Below, in pieces: positions 8,519 through 18,893 of a stretch of DNA of 37,376 bases. Numbering within the stretch: the first letter of the stretch is position 1; each line of letters opens with the position of its first letter. The position numbers and the translations under genes were made by a program. Below the pieces are notes generated by a model. That model ran no database searches. It worked only from the letters and a program-made list of their open reading frames with translations, and was not told where the DNA came from. Source of the stretch: Chara braunii (taxonomy: Eukaryota > Streptophyta > Charophyceae > Charales > Characeae); assembly GCA_003427395.1 (NCBI GenBank), contig BFEA01000227.1:523520-560895 (forward strand), in the 5' to 3' direction.

Positions 8519-11500
8519 TTATTTTTGGGTAGATTGCGCTGTCTTGTCATTTTCTTCTATGGGTGTATCTTTCATTTGTGTTCCCTCCTCCTCGTGTTGG
8601 ATGGGGCTTTCTTGTTCTTTTGGCACCAATTTTTGGTTGGCTGTCAACTGATATTCCTCCTCTTGTTGTTGGGAGATAATTTCTTGTTCTTTTGAAATCA
8701 TCTCTTGTTTGTCCTTTATCTGGTTTATTTCTGAAAGAGGGGTGTGATTAGACAATGTTATTAACTGTTCATTCATATCCCCATATATTATTTGCCCCTG
8801 AGTATCCTTTTGACCATTGTCAAGCGAAGGTGAGTGAAGAGTCACTTGCTCATTGTTATCCATATTTGTTATATTTTCTTGTATTTCCTCTCTTATATCT
8901 TCTAAAGATGAGAGTTGTTTTTCTGTCCTTAATTCTAAAGAATCCTGGGACTGTTGTGAAATCTTTGTTATTGTCAATTGTTTGTCATTTTCCTTTTCCT
9001 TACTTTTTTCTGGTGTAAGGGCAGGTGGTTGAAACATGTTCATTATTGTATTGAACATACGACGACTAACTATATGCCATTTGGCTCCTTGTGAAAGGCC
9101 ATCCGTTAAAACCGCTTTGAATGAAGGACTTGCATTCATAAGATTGATAAGCTGTACATAGGATGTATCCCAAAATTCAGTGGTGACTTCTCCATACTTT
9201 ATCAAGTTTATCTTTAATTGTTGGAGCAGTCATTTTGCCAGTTGTATCATTTTGTGTTCCACCGTGATAAACTCTTCTTCTCTTGAAGGAGAGGCTTCAG
9301 ACATAGGGTTATCCTGTAGTTGTTGTTCCTGATCAATGCCCATGTCTTCAGGCCCAAATGCATCACTAAAGAAGTTTTGGTGGGGGTCCCTTTCCTGCTT
9401 TTGTGATTGCTCTATTTCCAATACCTTTGGTACTTGCGGCACACTCTCTCCTTTTGTGTCCGATTTTGGTCTCCATTTCTGATGATAATAAGCTCCTCCT
9501 CTTCTTCTTATTATTTTTTTTTACTTTTTTTATTTTGGTCATTTCTTCTTATTAGAGGTAGATCTAGATAATTATTTTGGTCACTGTCCTCTTCCTGAAC
9601 CATTTCCAGATCCCTAATTTGGTGGTTTCCTTCCTTTTGTGCTATCGTAAGTTGTGATGTCAATTCCTTGTTGATCTTAATAGTCTCTGTTTCTTTCACG
9701 TATTTCTGTGGATCAGGTTCTACAGGTTCATTTGTAGTTTTCTTTTCCTTTTCCTGATTCAATTTGACTGAAGTGGATGAATTGGATGAGGAAGGTATGA
9801 TTTGAGAGGCTGGATTCGAGGAGGATGAAGTGCAGGGTTTTTTATTCACTACTTTGGCCGTAGCTTCTGGTGGAAGCCAACTATCGGGAGACTTGGTGTC
9901 CCAATTTGGATTTCCTTCTTTTTCCCACATCCAACCTTCTGGTTTAGCCCCCTTGCCTGCCCCCTCTATATATACCCACCCCCCGTGACCCTGATCCACT
10001 GTCCTCCATAAATTATTTTTAAAGGGATCTCTGATCAATCTCCCTGTAGCTCTTTGTCTGCGTATTAGATTATGTTCACATGATTGATCTGTGTTGAGGT
10101 GTCCATATGCTTTGCATCTGAAACACCATGGGCGTAGCTTATGTGCAGTGTGAATGTGAAATTCCTTTCCTCCAACTCGATAAGGAATCACATCATCTAG
10201 ATTAAAGGTCTTATTTGATAGGTGTTGATTGCTAATATTAGGTAATCGTCTCTTTTAGCTGCGAAAGCTGGAAGGGGATCGATGAAATCAACAATATCAT
10301 GGTTTTCCCCAAAGTCATGTATGAAGGCAGCTTGTATTTCTATTGGGATATGACGAAATTCTACCCAATAGAAATTTTCCATCATCTGACGTCGCCGCTT
10401 ATCCGGACCTTGCTTTTGAGGAACTCATGGATATATTCGGACTTCTGACCGATCACATCTCAAATTTCTCCATTCATCTATTTTCTTTTTGTCTTCTTCA
10501 TGAATGCTGAGAATTGTAAAAATTGTTGATGACACAGGATGGATTAGAAAATCATCTTGGGCAGCTTCATGAATTCCTTTCAGTGATGTCAATTGTCTGC
10601 TTATCCATTTGATTTTTTCATTCACTGATTTGAATGCTGCGTCATCATGGAATACCCAATTGTTTGCATGGCGTTGATATACTGCATTTCGTTGTGCTAC
10701 CATATGAATTGGATATGTTTTTACCATAATTTTTTTTTCCTCCATTGTCCATTACTTTGTTTTCAGATGGACTGATTAGTTTGGATAGAAAAAAAACTCT
10801 GGCAGATGATAAATTTGACAATGGTATTTGAAGCGATGAAGCCTGTTGACCTATTCTTTTGATTTCGAGAGTTTTGTTCTGAAAAGAACCCTTTGCTTTT
10901 TCCGCCCATGATTGAATAACTCCTCTCATACTTGTTCCTTGTGTATCTGAAGAAAGAGAAAGGGAGGTCATCACAATTTTTGATGAGGGGGGAGGTTCAT
11001 TGCTTGTCATTGTACTTTCATTTCCCCTGTTTCCCCTGTTCTCTACCTTCTTTCCCATATTTCCGATTATCTTTTCTTCTTCCTTAGTTTCTTTCTGTCC
11101 TTCCCTTCTATCTTCATACCTTTCTCCATTTCCTTTTCTTCCTTCCATGCCTCTCTCGACTGCCTCCTGTATAGAAGGGAAGGACATCTCATATGGAGAG
11201 AGCCCAGATCCTTGCTGGATTTCTAAGAAACCCTGTTGGTCTGTGGATGGAAATGCCAATGATTTTATTTCATTGGATGTGTTCTTTGTACCTCAGTTAT
11301 TTGGCTCCACTCCTCCTTCTTCTCCTCCATACAGTGGGTTGATTGCTATAATCTGATTGTAGTGATTCTCTTATCTCCCTCCTTTCCTTATATTTGAAGA
11401 GGTAAGGGAACCCATAGGGGAGGAATTAATCTGTTGGTGTACTACCACTAAAGAGAAAAGGAGATTTTGTGAATTCTTTCCTCTTCGGTGAGGACTTCCC

Positions 11501-11678
11501 CCTCAAATGAGATTGACATGGAAATATTATTTCCTGTGATTTGCATTTGCTTGCTCTGTAGGACTCGTCTTAATGGTGTATGGATTTGTCTTTTTGCCAT
11601 CTGTCTCATTGCCCCTCTGAACATGAGCATAAAATCCACCTGATGATGTATCCTCTTATGATAAATAATACGAGTCAT
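8519..11678 (-). pseudogene. LINE ORF1 region (gag-like, zinc knuckle), frameshifted
   Basis: Several frame blocks follow one another: 11678-11448, 11259-10645, 10745-10425, 10385-10197, 10191-9511, 9442-9230 and 9205-8519. The blocks at 10385-9511 contain a DUF4283-like pattern (FYWVEFRHIPIEI, DFIDPLPAF) followed by an RNA-binding zinc knuckle, CFRCKAYGHLNTDQSC (CX2CX4HX6C, wider than the usual CX2CX4HX4C). Downstream the sequence becomes Gln/Glu/Ser-rich and probably disordered. In intact elements this protein coats the RNA. Frameshifts lie near 10.7, 10.2 and 9.5 kb. The frame ends at TAA 8519-8521. Confidence 0.7.
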
Positions 11679-11760
11679 TTTGTTCAGCAGATTTATTTCC
11701 CAAATAAATAGTTAATTTATTAAGCGAGAAAATAAATCACATCCAAGTACAACTATTATC

Positions 11761-12061
11761 CAATTTCCAAACAACTCACCACACCGTTGTTGTACAATCA
11801 ACCCTTTTGTGTTCTTTTCGTTCTTCTGTTTCTGTTAGTATCATTTATCTATCCTTGCCTTTCTGTTGTTGGCTGGAAGGAAACATTAAAGAAGGAGGGA
11901 ACTGTGAGAAGGTCAGGTGGAGGAAGGATGGGAGGACGAGGTGCTTCCCTTTTTTGCCGTCATACTCTTGTCAACTGTTTTTCTTCCATCCTGGTCTGAT
12001 TCCTCCTTGTTCCTTCGTGTTAGCCACCAATGGGCTAGAGGCTTTACCAACCAAGCAGTAA
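11761..12061. other. No gene recognised
   Basis: Pyrimidine-rich, then GA-rich sequence between the LINE 5' end and the satellite field. Short open frames here are Leu/Phe-rich with no recognisable domain. I see no reliable feature. Confidence 0.5.
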
Positions 12062-12084
12062 TGAATAACCCGTACTATCAATCT

Positions 12085-12190
12085 CGAGCACCATCCAACG
12101 AGTCCAACGAGTTGCGCACGTCTATGAAGATCTCAAGCAGCAAAGATCCAACGAGTCGCGCACGCCGATGAGGATCTCAAGCAGCAAAAA
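12085..12190. repeat. Short tandem duplication, about 50 bp unit
   Basis: CCAACGAGT...CGCGCACG followed by ATGARGATCTCAAGCAGCAAA occurs twice in a row. It marks the start of the satellite field. Confidence 0.6.
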
Positions 12191-12731
12191 AGAGAGTACC
12201 AATGAGCTACTTTGTATGAGATTGATCCATCGGTGAGCTCAAGAGCATGCAGGCATGACTCTGGTCCTCAACCTCTTCGCACGTCTATAAGTGGTGACCA
12301 CGAGAACAAACAAAGCAGCAATGTCGTATTCACTACAACGATTACCACTTCCCTGAGTGATGAGCACCACTATGTACTGTGCAGAAGCACTTGTCACTTG
12401 CGCCGATGAGTAGCGACCACAACGATCACCCACCTGAATAATGAGCACCACTATGTGACAAGCGCAAGCACCTATCACTTGCGCCGATGAGTAGTGACCA
12501 CAACGATCACCCACAAGTCAATGATTAGCCCCCTCGACGATCCTATGATGACCACCCTTGTGTCGATGAGTATTCGCCACGACGATCACCATTTCCCTGA
12601 GTAATGCGCACTACTTATATGACGAGTACAAGCGCCTATTACTTGCGCCGATGAGTAGTGATCACAACTATCACCCCTCCGTCAATGATTATGAACCCCA
12701 AAATGCTCTGCGCACAAACCATTCCTCGTCA

Positions 12732-13399
12732 CGATAATAAATTAGCACCATTTCTCGTCGAAACACCAATGTCGTACGATCCAATCACTAGCGGCACACA
12801 CGCCGATAAGTGACGACCACGAGAAACAAGAACATAGCTTTGCGCTGATGAGTAGCGACCACCCTGATCACCCACTCGCTAATGATTAGTCTCCTCGATG
12901 AGCCTTACTAGCGACCACAACGATCACCCTGCGTCGATGAGTATTTACCACTATGATCACCACTGAGTGTTGAAAAGCATTGATCATATTATCCCCCTCG
13001 ATTCCTCGTCGAAACACCAATGGCGTACGATCCAATCACTATCGACACTCACGACGATAAGTGGCTACCACGAGAACAAAGAAAGTATCATAGCGCTGAT
13101 GAGTAGCAACCACCCTGATTACTTACTAGCGACCACAACGATCAGCCTTGCGTCGATGAGTATTCACCACTAATGACGATCCTTACTAGCGACCACGACG
13201 ATCACCCTGCATCGATGAGTATTCACCACTACGATCACCACTGAGTGTCGAAGAGCATTGATCATATTAGCCCCCTCGATGATCCTTACCAATTGACCAC
13301 GACAATCACCCTTGCATCGAACCACTGGGTATCACAAAGCAATGAGCGTGACTATCACCGATGAGTATCAAAATGTTGTGCACGCAAGCGCCTATTCTT
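12732..13399. repeat. 668 bp higher-order repeat, copy 1
   Basis: It starts CGATAATAAATTAGCACCAT and ends CAAGCGCCTATTCTT. The same order of sub-motifs, with few substitutions, recurs from 13400. Confidence 0.85.
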
Positions 13400-14069
13400 C
13401 GATAATAAATTAGCATCATTCCTCGTCGAAACACCAATGTCATACGATCCAATCACTAGCGGCACACACGCCGATAAGTGATGACCATGAGAAACAAGAA
13501 CATAGCTTTGCGCTGATGAGTAGCGACCACCCCGATTACCCACTCGTTAATGATTAGTCTCCTCGACGATCCTTACTAGCGACCACAACGATCACCCTGC
13601 GTCGATGAGTATTCACCACTATGATCACCACTGAGTGTCGAAAAGCATTGATCATACTATCCCCCTCGATTCCTCGTCGAAACACCAATGGCGTACGATC
13701 CAATCACTATCAACACTCACGACGATAAGTGGCTACCACGAGAACAAAGAAAGTATCATAGCGCTGACGAGTAGCAACCACCCCGATTACTTACTAGCGA
13801 CCACAACGATCAGCCTTGCGTCGATGAGTATTCACCACTTAATGACGATCCTTACTAGCGACCACGACGATCACCCTGCGTCGATGAGTATTCACCACTA
13901 CGATCACCAGTGAGTGTCGAAGAGCATTGATCATATTAGCCCCCTCGATGATCCTTACCAATCGACCACGACGATCACCCTTGCGTCGAACCACTGGGTA
14001 TCATAAAGCAATGAGCGTGACTATCACCGATGAGTATCAAAATGTTGTGCGAGCAAGCGCCTATTCTTT
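13400..14069. repeat. 668 bp higher-order repeat, copy 2
   Basis: Direct tandem copy of the preceding unit (period 668). After GCGCCTATTCTT the sequence changes to TGCGCCAATAAG, so a third copy is not continued. Confidence 0.85.
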
Positions 14070-14204
14070 GCGCCAATAAGTCGATCGATTACTATCCTCG
14101 TCAATAAATTAGCACCATTCCTCGCCAATAAATTAGCATCATTCCTCGTCGAATCGCCAATGGCGTACAATCTGATCACTATCGGCACTCACGGCGATAA
14201 GATC

Positions 14205-14610
14205 ATTGCGCCAACCTAGCGCTTTCCCGTGAGGACACGTGGCTTTGAGACAACATACTCCTCCACGAAGCCGCCAATCCGACTGCGTCCCCTGTCCCGC
14301 AAACCTTCTGCGCTATGAGCGCAAGTACCTATCCCTTACTCCAATTCAATCACAAGAGACTATCAATCCATCAATAAAGCGCTTACCAGTAATGTCAATA
14401 GAGCCATCATAGCAGCACTCTGTGCGTGAGACAACGTACTCCTCCATGAAGCCGCCAATCCGACTGCGTCCCCTGTCCCACAAACTTGCTGCGCTATGAG
14501 CGCAAGCACCTATCCCTTACTCCAATTCAATCACAAGAGACTATCAATCCATCAATAAAGCGCTTACCAGTAATGTCAATAGCGTCATCATAGCAGTACT
14601 CCGCGCGCTG
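14205..14610. repeat. 181 bp tandem repeat (two copies)
   Basis: GAGACAACRTACTCCTCC begins at 14247 and again at 14428, each followed by GAAGCCGCCAATCCGACTGC, TATGAGCGCAAGYACC and AGCGCTTACCAGTAATGTC. A third partial copy lies at 15007-15075, preceded by the same CGCCAACCTAGCGCT leader (14208 and 14968). Confidence 0.85.
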
Positions 14611-14689
14611 CTTTCCGCATTTACTAATGCCAGCATAGCAGCATTCCGCGTTGCACTTTCCTCATTTACTAGCTATGTCAATATAGCTC

Positions 14690-14945
14690 CTAATCATGAC
14701 ACCCATACAAGAGCGCCAATCGTAACAGCACTCGGCATCACGTCACCTACCTCCTGGGGAAAATTTTTCGCTCAACGCTCCACATTCGTCCACCCTGGAG
14801 AAGCGATGCCACAACCACCAATCATGACACTAGTACATGAGTACCAATGTTAACAGCACTCATCTTCACTTCGCTTACCTCCTGGGGCAAACTCTTCGCA
14901 CAAGGCTCCACATTTGTCCATCATAGAGACGCGATGCCAAGCCAG
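14690..14945. repeat. 128 bp tandem repeat (two copies)
   Basis: ATCATGACAC begins at 14693 and 14821. Both copies continue through TACCTCCTGGGG, CTCCACATTYGTCCA and GCGATGCCA with moderate divergence. Confidence 0.75.
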
Positions 14946-14967
14946 GTAGTAATCACCCCGTTTCACT

Positions 14968-15075
14968 TCGCCAACCTAGCGCTATCCCGTGAGGACACGT
15001 GGCTCTGAGACAACGTACTCCTCAACGAAGCCGCCAATCCGACTGCGTCCCCTGTCCCGCAAACCTGCTGCGGCA
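14968..15075. repeat. Third partial copy of the 181 bp repeat
   Basis: It carries the CGCCAACCTAGCGCT leader and GAGACAACGTACTCCTC through CCCCTGTCCCGCAAACC, as at 14205-14310. Confidence 0.8.
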
Positions 15076-15134
15076 ACTGGACACGCGACAGCGCTCCCTC
15101 CTACACCCCCTGACCCCCAAAGTTCACCCCCATC

Positions 15135-15305
15135 TTGACGCGATCATGCTGCATTAGTTCATGGCTGATACACAGCTGGAAGATGCATACAGATTACTGC
15201 ACCCATCCCAAAAGGCGTATACATGCTTGTCAGCCAGAGGCCAGAACACTGTGGCCAACTTACGAATTGATCTCACACAGTCCAGCGCACATGTCGCCTC
15301 ACTGC
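15135..15305 (+). pseudogene. LINE endonuclease fragment
   Basis: One frame reads LDAIML, a stop, then FMADTQLEDAYRLLHPSQKAYT and, after a short gap, RIDLTQSS. This matches the end of LINE APE-type endonucleases, where D-A-[WFY]-R-x-L-H-P is followed by Y/F-T and a final R-[IL]-D. Sequence homology stops after about 15305. It belongs to a different LINE lineage from the large element, whose equivalent reads DSY-x-RIFP. It is a short dead scrap beside the satellite field. Confidence 0.6.
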
Positions 15306-15526
15306 ATTTGCCTTGTTGTTTTTGTTTGCACGGCTGTTTATTGTCTTTGCTGCCTAGTCTTTACTTGCAGCTTGCCTTGTCGTCTTGCTTGCGATAGTCC
15401 AGTCGTGCAGAATTGCACCATGCGCACAAAGTGGGTGAGCAAAATACAATACTAGATGATTGGTTACGCCCTGACCCCTGACCCTAGTGGTGGGCCGCAC
15501 GTCGAATTGGTGATGGACTGAACTGG

Positions 15527-15528
<2 letters not shown>

Positions 15529-15562
<34 letters not shown>
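15529..15562. repeat. (AC)n microsatellite
   Basis: About 17 AC units. Confidence 0.95.
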
Positions 15563-15565
<3 letters not shown>

Positions 15566-15763
15566 AGTTTTATGTCTGTTTGTTTTCGTCCTGCTATCTG
15601 TTCATCCTCTAATTTTTTCTTACCCGACTGAGCACCCTTAAGTAGTGCCAAACAGTTGGTGGTTCATCGTTTGGAGTGCCTACTGCACTCTTATGGAGGC
15701 CGCTTAGTTCGTGATGTTTGTGTTGCCTGTGGGTGATGACGGATGCTCGTCGGCGTGACTCCC

Positions 15764-15809
15764 TGGCTCAGTGGGTGGTGGGAACCAACAGTCTGCGGGG
15801 TTCAATCGT
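15764..15809 (+). promoter_or_regulatory. tRNA-like Pol III A box and B box pair
   Basis: TGGCTCAGTGGG (15764-15775) fits the A-box consensus and GGTTCAATCGT (15799-15809) fits the B box. Their starts are 35 bases apart, closer than in an intact tRNA, and no acceptor stem was found. It could be the head of a tRNA-derived SINE. Confidence 0.4.
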
Positions 15810-15829
15810 CATGTGTCACTGAGTAGGTC

Positions 15830-16720
15830 ATTCGCTGCTTTGCTCCGTGTTGGATGTGTGGACTGCCCCATCTGCGCTCCACCGCCGCCTTGCTGCCTGT
15901 CCTGCTTGATTTGCATGTGGCTCTCTGCAAGTTGCTGTGTTCGCTGTGTGGTGCGGCCGCGTTGTCGGTGTTGCATTGCGCTTCGCTGCTTTGCCGCCCA
16001 TCTGCTGGCCGTGCCTTCCGTGTTTGCTGCTTGTGTGCCTTGTAGGTTGGTTGCCTTGTTGCTGGTGCCTTGTGCTCCGCTCCACGGTTGTCGAGCTGCT
16101 GGTCCGCTCGCCCTGTCGTCCCTTGCAGTGTGGTTGCCTTGCTTGTGTTTGTCTTGTGCTTCACTACACGGTTGCCGCGCTGCATGTCCTGCGTGCAATG
16201 TCGTTCCTTGCAGTCGTTTCTGGCGTTGTGCAGCCGTGTTGCCTCTACTGTGTTGCCTGGTGCTCCACAGGGTTGCTGCCAGCTGCTATGTTCCGTTTGG
16301 GGACAGTCTGTCTTCACCATGGGTCAGAGGGTTCATGACCCTAACCATCAAATACGGAGATCCTGCAGATTGTCGAGGGTTCAGCCTCCCGATGAGTCGG
16401 TGCAACTCCGACGAAACAATCTTTCATCATCAGTTTTATTCTTTTCGGTCTTTGCATTTTTTGACTTGTATTTTTTTCTCGGTGGTTTGTGTGTTGTCGT
16501 GCCTTGTTGCTTCGTGGCTTGTTGGTGTTCTTCTGGTTTCTCTGCCCTGTCCACCCAGTTGTTGCCTAGTGCTGGTTGTCTGCCCACCCGCCTCCCCTGT
16601 ACCCTCCAGCCTTTGTTCCTTGCTGTTGCTGTTGTTTGTCTGTCCTCTCGCCTCACCCTTCCTCTCTCAACCGTCAATCTGAGTGTCTGCCCTGATGTGT
16701 CATTGAAGTCTGAAGTCCGT
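15830..16720. repeat. Low-complexity TGC-rich tract
   Basis: The tract is dominated by GTTGC, CTTGC and GCTGC words. Open frames on both strands are Cys/Leu-rich or Gln/Thr-rich and show no domain pattern, so I treat it as non-coding despite a 303-codon frame on the plus strand. Confidence 0.55.
16382..16419 (-). repeat. Dispersed repeat sharing TGTTTCGTCGGA box
   Basis: On the minus strand it reads TTGTTTCGTCGGAGTTGCAC then CGACTCATCGGGAGGCTG. Two related copies lie on the plus strand near 33.98 and 34.09-34.12 kb. The inner GTCGG/CCGAC can pair. Confidence 0.6.
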
Positions 16721-16842
16721 TTGTGCGTTGGCATGACAGTCTGAGTCTTGGACTAATGTTTGGCTGCACATAGCCTTGCGATGTGCTGTTTCGGAGAAGG
16801 TCATCTGGTGTGAAGCTTTTTTGCTGGGGTCTTATATTCCTA

Positions 16843-16878
16843 CCACACACACACACACACAAAACCCACAAACACAAA

Positions 16879-16932
<54 letters not shown>
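16843..16932. repeat. (AC)n microsatellite, interrupted
   Basis: CA repeats with AAACCCACA interruptions. Confidence 0.95.
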
Positions 16933-16935
<3 letters not shown>

Positions 16936-17350
16936 TGCATGAACTCAGAGGTACACATGCACGGAAGAAAAGGCAATTCCACAAACAGATAAACAGCCAG
17001 GCATTTGTGCAGTTGAGCAGGAACTGCCGACACCTCTACCCACTTGACCTACACGAGTACTTAAAGAGGACAAACTAGGAAACACTGCAGCCATGCTTGA
17101 GAACCATGCAAAGAATGCAAATTTGCAGGAGACAAAGATCGCAGCATGTACGTTGGTGAGACCTGAGATCTTTCTAGAGTACATGTTGTGTTTAACTTAT
17201 TGCCCTAATTGCCCCTAAAGCACCCCAATTCCCCTCCATAAAACCATGTTCTCAGAAAAGCACATCCTGGAAGAATCTCACCCACAGAAGTTCAACATGT
17301 TCTTTGAGTCTGTTCATGAAAGTCTCAGGCCAAACAGGCAAGACTGCTAT
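16933..17350. other. No gene recognised
   Basis: Unique-looking sequence between two repeat areas. No long frame, RNA or repeat could be supported. Confidence 0.5.
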
Positions 17351-17362
17351 GAGACACCTACA

Positions 17363-17562
17363 ACATGTGTTGCAAAGAACAAGGAAAAGCACCTTGGCCC
17401 TCGATGAGACACTTCCAAAGAAAAATCAAATCCACCCGGCACCCCTGGACCTCCTACCATGTGACACAGAACATGTGTTCCAAAGAAAAAGAAAAAAAAG
17501 CAACCTGGCCCTTCTTCCATGTTACACCCTGGAAAAGGAAAAGGAAAAGGAAAAGGGAAAAA
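17363..17562. repeat. 108 bp imperfect duplication and (GGAAAA)n
   Basis: ACATGTGTTGCAAAGAACAA at 17363 recurs as ACATGTGTTCCAAAGAAAAA at 17471. A purine-rich GGAAAA run follows at about 17530-17560. Confidence 0.6.
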
Positions 17563-17579
17563 AAAAACACCCTGGGCGT

Positions 17580-18100
17580 CCTGCTATGCGCTACAAATAT
17601 GGGTACAGCCCAAGGGAATCATACCATGGGAAGAAAACTCTTTGTCAATCAGTGAGAGTCCAACAGCATTACTAACACAGGACACAACGAAATCCGAAAT
17701 AAGATTCATCTGTAAAACCCAAGTGACGAGATGCGAAGCAGAGGCCTACCCCAAGCTCAAACTCAGCCCAACAACAAAGTTTGAGTGGAACTAATGACAC
17801 TTATCATTGACTGCAAATAAACCGCTGTATCGCTACGGTAAAAAACTCGCAGAGCAAACCCCATTCCGGCATTCAGAAAAAGATATCGCATTAAAAAATG
17901 TCGCTCAAAGCTGCCTACACATGGATCTGCTTGATCAGCACTAAGTCTTGCGACAACATAAAGGATTAGCAGACTATCCCCCTGGGCCTCCCCAAACCAG
18001 GTTAGCGTCAAAGTAAACAAGCCTGCAACCACCCATACAATAGGACCTTGGTGGGAGACCAGAAGCACTATAATTGTCTAGAAAACCCTGGGCCCAACTT
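17580..18100. other. No gene recognised
   Basis: Moderate-complexity sequence leading into the 18 kb satellite. I see no supported gene or RNA. Confidence 0.45.
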
Positions 18101-18119
18101 AACCATGTCCACTCTGTGT

Positions 18120-18775
18120 GACACTGTGTGGATGACATTGTGTGTTCATGTGTGTGCATGTGTGTGCATGCGTGCGCATGTGTGCGCTCATGTGTGCCCG
18201 CTTGATCTGCCGGCAAACCATCGATGGCACCTTATCTGGCCAGCTGCAATCCCCCAACGGTAAAAGCCTAACAAGTTCTTTTCCCAGAGTCTCAGACAGC
18301 CACCAACACAAGCTGGCTATCATATGCCAGCCTGTGTGTGCACGTGTGTTCATGTGTGTGCATGTGTGTGCATGTGTGTGCATGTGTGTGCATGTGTGTG
18401 CACACGTGTGCCCGCATGATCTGCCGACCAACCATCGATAACACCCTTAGCTATCTGACCAGCTGCAATCCCCGAACGGTAAAAGCGTAACAAGTTCTCT
18501 TCCCAGAGTCTCAGACAGCCACCAACACAAGCTTGCTATCATATGCCAGTCTGTGTGTGTGCATGTGTGTGCATGTTTGTGCATGTGTGTGCATGTGTGT
18601 GCATGCGTGTGCATGTGTGCGCATGTGTGCGCACACGTGTGCCTGCACGATCTGCCAACAAACCATCGATAACACCCTATCTGGCCAGGTGCAATCCCCG
18701 AACGGTAAAAGCATAGCACGTTCTCTTCCCAGAGTCTCAGACAGCCACCAGCACAAGCTTGCTACTCTCATATGT
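18120..18775. repeat. Three-copy ~220 bp satellite with GTGTGCAT arrays
   Basis: GATCTGCC marks the units at 18204, 18418 and 18649 (spacings 214 and 231). Each unit has AACCATCGAT, a CTGG/CTGACCAGCTGCAATCC block, CGGTAAAAGC, TCCCAGAGTCTCAGACAGCC, then a variable array of GTGTGCAT 8-mers. The length differences come from the 8-mer arrays. Confidence 0.9.
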
Positions 18776-18893
18776 ATCGATGTGACTCCATCACCTTACT
18801 TTTCACTTCATGGCACAGTAACTGTTGTCTCCCTCATTGCTGGAATCAGTTAGAAATCTGCCCATCGGCGATGATCATGAAGGACGATCGAGA

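Larger units (their letters stand above)
3004..11760 (-). mobile_element. Decayed L1/Tx1-type non-LTR retrotransposon (LINE)
   Basis: Reading from about 11.70 kb down to about 3.0-3.2 kb, the minus strand has the order ORF1 with zinc knuckle, APE-type endonuclease, reverse transcriptase, then a zf-RVT-like C terminus and a 3' untranslated tail. The AT-rich composition differs from the flanks. Stops and frameshifts break all parts, so this copy is dead. The 5' boundary is set where AT-rich sequence stops near 11.76 kb. The 3' boundary is uncertain because no A-tail or target duplication was found, and the tail abuts the (CT)n foldback. At roughly 8.6 kb it is long for this group, mainly because of a large ORF1 region. 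Confidence 0.85.
12200..14200. repeat. Degenerate satellite field, CGATGAGTA / GACCACRACGATCACC motif
   Basis: Dozens of imperfect copies of CGATGAGTATTCACCAC and GACCACAACGATCACCC are mixed with CAAGCGCCTATT-type spacers. The field is non-coding in all frames. It includes the two 668 bp higher-order copies listed separately. Confidence 0.8.

Noticed and set aside
11787-12171. Overlapping 70-84 codon frames with a hydrophobic start resembling a signal peptide
   Set aside because: Three frames overlap in the same pyrimidine-rich DNA and none shows a domain, so the hydrophobic start is a composition effect.
12840-13760. CTGATGAG motifs resembling the hammerhead ribozyme core
   Set aside because: The required GAAA element and stems are not at the correct spacing, and the only CGAAAC sequences lie too far away. 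The motif is simply part of the satellite unit.
15771-16682. 303-codon plus-strand frame, Cys/Leu-rich
   Set aside because: The DNA is low complexity and several overlapping frames on both strands are equally open. No domain pattern is visible.
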